From the NCBI GenBank assembly GCA_035294305.1, contig DATGLD010000050.1:1-41777 (forward strand): a stretch of 41,777 bases of DNA, read 5' to 3'. Shown piece by piece: positions 38,557 to 41,777 of this stretch. Positions within the stretch are counted from its first letter, which is position 1. Each line of letters opens with the position of its first letter. The notes below the pieces were generated by a model. It made no database searches. It was not told where the DNA came from and saw only the letters and a list, made by a program, of their open reading frames with translations. This DNA is from DASRBN01 sp035294305. Its GTDB lineage: Bacteria > Chloroflexota > Ktedonobacteria > Ktedonobacterales > Ktedonobacteraceae. The position numbers were made by a program, and so were the translations under genes.

Positions 38557-39795
38557 TCAGGCCGAAAATGCGACCGGCAGAGATATCAGGCCGCGCAGCG
38601 AATAATTCGGGCGAAATTCGGGCTTTTCGACCGTCATCTTAAGACCCGGTAAGCGCCTGAGGATAGTGTCAAACGCGACCTGGCTCTCCACGCGTGCCAG
38701 CGCCGCACCGATACAGAAATGAATGCCATAACCGAAGCCCAGCGAGCGCACCGCCGGACGATTAATATCCAGCTCTTCGGGGTCCTGGAACTTTTCGGGG
38801 TCGCGATTAGCCGCTCCGACGCACAAATAGATGCTGCTATTTGGCGGGATGGTGACGCCATGGATAGTCACCTCTTCCACTGTGCGGCGCCCAAGTGTAT
38901 GCACCGGGCTGACGTAGCGCAGGAGTTCCTCCACTGCCGCCGGAATTGTGGCGGGGTCGTTGCGCAATTGCTCCATCTGCTCAGGGTTTTCCAGCAGGTA
39001 GTACAGGCCGGTAGCGATCAGGTTGGCGGTAGTTTCGTGGCCCGCGAACAGCAGGAAATTGGTCGCAATGATGATTTCATCCTCGCTCAGCATATCGCCA
39101 TGTTCTTCGGCCTGCACCATTTTCGTGAGCAAATCGCCGGTCGGATGCTTGCGTCGTTCCGCGATGAGGCTTCTCAGGTAGGCTTTGAGGTCATCGAAGA
39201 CTTTGGCCAGGCGCGGCCAGACCTGCGGGCCGCTGAAGAGGATGGTGGCGACAAATTCGTTGATGGCCTCGGCGCTGGCCCGAATGTACGGTCGTCCAGT
39301 GCGGGGAATGCCCAGCAAATCAAGAATCACGTTGGAGGGCAGTGGATAAGCGAGGTCGGCAACAACATCCATCTTGCCTTCCGCGAGCTTCTGATCAATC
39401 AGTTCGTCCACCAGCCTTTGCACGGTGGGCCGGAACGATTCGATCATGCGCGGAGTGAAGGTCTTCATCATCAAGGTGCGCTGGCGGGTATGCCCCGGCG
39501 GGTCCATACCCTGCAGGTTATACGCCATAAAAGGCACGATCTGCCGCAGGTACTCGATTGACTCGGTCACGCCTGCCTCGATCATGAACTCATCCGCCCT
39601 CGACCAGATGTCGGAGGAGAAACGCTTATGGTCGGCGAATGCCATGTGAACATCATCGTAGCGTGTGAGCATGTAGCAGTTGAATAGCTGGTTCCAATGT
39701 ACAGGGTCGTTCTCTCTAAGATACGTATAGACAGGGTAGGGGTCCTGGATGTTGACGAAGAAGTTGTCCAGGTCAAGAATTGTTTCTGCTGTCAT
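38557..39795 (-). CDS. Cytochrome P450
   Basis: Soluble bacterial class P450, 412 residues. The I-helix oxygen-binding motif is LLFAGHETTANLI, the K-helix ExxR is in AAVEELLRYVSP, and the haem loop is FGYGIHFCIGAALAR with the Cys ligand at about residue 361. MDPPGHTRQRTLMMKTFTPR is the C-helix region. It resembles CYP107/CYP102-independent macrolide-type hydroxylases in layout. No ferredoxin or reductase gene is adjacent; the oxidoreductase downstream is not an obvious electron donor. RBS GGAAGGAAAG precedes ATG 39795. Confidence 0.95.
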   Translation of the reverse strand: MTAETILDLDNFFVNIQDPYPVYTYLRENDPVHWNQLFNCYMLTRYDDVHMAFADHKRFSSDIWSRADEFMIEAGVTESIEYLRQIVPFMAYNLQGMDPPGHTRQRTLMMKTFTPRMIESFRPTVQRLVDELIDQKLAEGKMDVVADLAYPLPSNVILDLLGIPRTGRPYIRASAEAINEFVATILFSGPQVWPRLAKVFDDLKAYLRSLIAERRKHPTGDLLTKMVQAEEHGDMLSEDEIIIATNFLLFAGHETTANLIATGLYYLLENPEQMEQLRNDPATIPAAVEELLRYVSPVHTLGRRTVEEVTIHGVTIPPNSSIYLCVGAANRDPEKFQDPEELDINRPAVRSLGFGYGIHFCIGAALARVESQVAFDTILRRLPGLKMTVEKPEFRPNYSLRGLISLPVAFSA

Positions 39796-39893
39796 GCTCT
39801 TTCCTTCCGTGTGATGATGCGACTTACTCTTGATGATTATTATACTTTAAACGTGAGCGAACGTGCCTGGGGTTACTTTGAAGGATGGCCTCT

Positions 39894-39922
39894 TTGCACC
39901 CCCACCCCTCTTTCGCTACAAT
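39894..39922 (+). promoter_or_regulatory. Promoter of a truncated plus-strand gene
   Basis: TTGCAC (39894-39899) and TACAAT (39917-39922) with a 17-base spacer. It lies about 49 bases before ATG 39971. The P450 gene diverges on the other strand, with a TATAAT-type -10 near 39838-39843. Confidence 0.5.
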
Positions 39923-39970
39923 GACCATATTACTTAGCACTCCCTCAATAGCTGGAAAGGAAAAGAAACT

Positions 39971-40042
39971 ATGGCTGATGAAACCGGCGCTATGCTGGCC
40001 TATGATGGAGAGGCAGGCCCTGTTCAGGCCTACCCGAATTGA
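39971..40042 (+). pseudogene. 5' fragment of a truncated gene
   Basis: With a promoter and GGAAAGGAAAAG upstream, ATG 39971 opens MADETGAMLAYDGEAGPVQA followed by YPN and a stop. The YDGEAGPVQAY pattern recalls the start of dienelactone-hydrolase-like proteins, which is only a guess. The frame stops right where the minus-strand gene from 40295 is also cut, so both seem truncated at one junction near 40033-40037. Confidence 0.4.
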
Positions 40043-40295
40043 CGCTGAAAGCGGCGGAAACACCCGGGAAGGAGACGCTGGTCGTTCCCGTGAAGCCACA
40101 GCCGCTAATAGTCACGGCGATGCCGGGCGCTCCGTTGGTGGAGGTGAAGCTGCTGATCTTAGGACAGGACAGGGGCCGCATGTCCTGTCGGTTGTGGATA
40201 AAGCTGCTTGCTGAGACGCTGGGAACAGCGACGAGCAACAGCGTCACACAAAACGTACTCACAAGTATGAGGCGCTGAAGTCGTGAGACTCGCAT
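39990..40295 (-). pseudogene. 5' fragment of a secreted IPT/TIG-domain protein
   Basis: The frame opens at ATG 40295 behind AGGAGAATTCAT. A signal peptide (LILVSTFCVTLLLVAVPSVS, AS) is followed by PKISSFTSTNGAPGIAVTIS and GCGFTGTTSVSFPGVSAAFS, the beginning of an IPT/TIG immunoglobulin-like domain. After FSVNS (about 40036) the sequence no longer fits the domain and runs into the inverse of the neighbouring fragment. The domain is half missing, so the gene looks truncated. Confidence 0.65.
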
Positions 40296-40464
40296 ATGAA
40301 TTCTCCTTTGTTTGCATTATCCTTATCCAGGACTTGATTGACTGGTTCAATGATCGAAAGTGAGCGCACATGTTGGCAGGAGCAGCATGAGAGGCTGGTA
40401 CAGCAATGCCTTCTCGGACGGTCTGTAAACGGCTGCTCCTGGCAGTAGCGTTCACGATGCAAGT

Positions 40465-41777
40465 CTAAGTGCGCAGCAAAAAGGACTGCACCTCTTCCGT
40501 TTGGCGCGCCAATACCTCTTCGATGAGATAATCCGCGACATAGCGATGACTGCCTGTGAAGCCGGCGAGGAACTGTTCTACATTGCCCCGCCCTTGCAGG
40601 GAGAGCGCCGCCAGGCGCAGTCCGGCGATCCAGCCCTCCGTGCGCTTGTGAAGCGGGGTAACCTCTTGCGAAGAGAGGTCGAGCGCCATGACCTGGGATA
40701 AGAAAGTGCTGGCCTCGGAGGTCTCGAACTGTAACTGCGGGGCGCGTAGTTCGGTGAGCAAGCCACGCGCGCGTAATCGTGCCAGCGGCAGTGGTGGGTC
40801 GGCACGCGTGGCGAGAACCAGGTGCAGCTGGGACGGGCAGTGTTCTATAAGAAAGGTCATGGCCTGCTGGATCGGCCCGGCGGTGAGGACATGGTAGTCG
40901 TCCAGCACGAGGAAAATATCTCCCATTTCACGCTGTGCCAGGTCATTGGTCAACGCGGTCAAGATGGTTTCCGGCGGCACGGATGAGGTGAGGTGAGAAG
41001 AGCAATGAGCGGGCGTCAGCTCCCAGTTGTGGGTCCAGCAGCAATCAGATAGGAGAGGAAGCGTACCGGTTCATCGCCCTGTGGCTCCAGAGAAAGCCAG
41101 GCGACAGGGAGAGCGCTTTCGGTAAGCCATTGAACAAGCAGGGTGGTTTTGCCGAAGCCAGGGGGAGCCGATAGGAGGGTAAGCGTCGGATTGCTTGCCT
41201 GCTGAAGCCTTCTGAGGAGGTGAGCGCGAGCAACAAGCTGGGGGCGCAAGCGCGGGGGATGAATCTTGGTTCTCAACTCCAGGTCTGCCTGCTCGCCACT
41301 TGAGACGGGCGGCAAGGGACAAGTCTGCCGGCTGCGCTGGCTGCTGGCGGCTGCTGGTCGTTGGCCTCGATCCGGTTCCTGCTGTAAACCCCGGGTAGGT
41401 ATTTCTTCAGTAGAACGAGGAGCAGTCGCCGCGAGTTCACGAGCCACTTCCTCTAAGCGGGTAAGGGTCAACTCGCTCGTCCGGCCAAGGTACCTCTTGC
41501 TCATTTTCTGGCCGTTTCTGCGGTAGGCATACCAGTATGTTTCTCCGTGTTGCCTGGGTTCCTTGCGTACTGTCAACTGAGCGTATTTGCCAGAAAAAGA
41601 GAACGACGCGACCGTATCCAGCCACTCAAACCGACACCATCCCGAATGTTGGCTCTTCCGCACTTTGCGTGCTGAGTTTGCAACCCGTCTTCGTAGAAAA
41701 TAATAGAGGGAAAGATTTTCCCCCCAAAAACCATCTGCGAGGTACTTCTTCTGACATATGCTTCCATTCACCTTCAT
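40465..41777 (-). pseudogene. MalT-type STAND/LuxR regulator, broken by frameshifts (partial at window edge)
   Basis: The N-terminal piece (41777-41016) has YWYAYRRNGQKMSKRYLGRT, then TKIHPPRLRPQLVARAHLLR and Walker A LLSAPPGFGKTTLLVQWL, ending LIAAGPTTGS and a stop. The next piece in another frame reads QLGADARSLLFSPHL (about 41029-40985). A third frame (40980-40465) has PPETILTALTNDLA, Walker B DIFLVLDDYHVL, and HLVLATRADPPLPLARLRAR, ending VQSFLLRT. So at least two frameshifts or small deletions lie near 41035 and 40985. The TPR part and LuxR DNA-binding domain are absent. The true start may lie beyond the window. The 169-bp region 40296-40464 has no clear continuation. Confidence 0.8.

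Noticed and set aside
1..41777. tRNA, rRNA, CRISPR array, riboswitch, origin of replication or prophage
   Set aside because: No convincing cloverleaf, rRNA segment, regular repeat-spacer array, known riboswitch core, DnaA-box cluster or phage gene was seen by eye; a covariance-model scan could still find a small RNA.

Overview
The window looks like a chromosomal piece of a Chloroflexota bacterium, most likely a Ktedonobacteria-type one. This placement is inferred from family resemblance: ribosomal proteins with long extra segments, zinc forms of S14, S4, L36 and L24, a MalT-like STAND regulator with an N-terminal YRxxGxxxxKRYLG-type segment, and short GTAGGGG/CCCCTAC intergenic repeats. No rRNA or tRNA gene and no CRISPR array was seen.

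Region 1 (1-20,494, all on the plus strand) is a near-complete S10-spc-alpha superoperon: end of tuf, then rpsJ, rplC, rplD, rplW, rplB, rpsS, rplV, rpsC, rplP, rpmC, rpsQ, rplN, rplX, rplE, rpsN, rpsH, rplF, rplR, rpsE, rpmD, rplO, secY, adk, map, infA, rpmJ, rpsM, rpsK, rpsD, rpoA, rplQ, truA, rplM, rpsI. It makes the ribosome core, the Sec channel, the RNA polymerase alpha subunit and a few housekeeping enzymes. Gene order is conventional. Two things are not. First, at least seven r-proteins are enlarged: L3, L18 and L17 carry internal insertions, and L4 (acidic), S3 (Arg/Gly/Pro/Glu repeats), S5 (Arg/Gly) and S17 carry tails. Second, small inverted repeats sit in several spacers of the operon. 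A good sigma-70-type promoter followed at once by a perfect hairpin lies before infA.

Region 2 (20,500-26,640) holds a decayed ABC-2 permease tail, a BAAT-type acyl hydrolase convergent with ilvE, an orphan peptide-type solute-binding lipoprotein and a glutamate dehydrogenase with a clear terminator. Several promoters can be read.

Region 3 (26,640-41,777) is accessory and heavily eroded. An intact ISL3-type insertion sequence interrupts a small secreted-protein gene. A Gly/Pro/His-rich protein is preceded by three CGATATATC palindromes. A MpaB-like oxygenase follows. Next come a response regulator whose histidine kinase has lost its catalytic core by deletion, an ABC exporter whose permease is fused in frame to a sigma region 4-like DNA-binding domain, and a TetR regulator lacking its DNA-binding half. 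Intact metabolic genes follow: an alpha/beta hydrolase, a nitronate monooxygenase-like protein, a quinone oxidoreductase and a cytochrome P450. The window ends with two genes truncated at a shared junction and a MalT/LuxR-type regulator broken by frameshifts.

The strongest candidates for something new are the permease-sigma4 fusion, the enlarged ribosomal proteins within one operon, and the triple-palindrome promoter with its unusual low-complexity protein.
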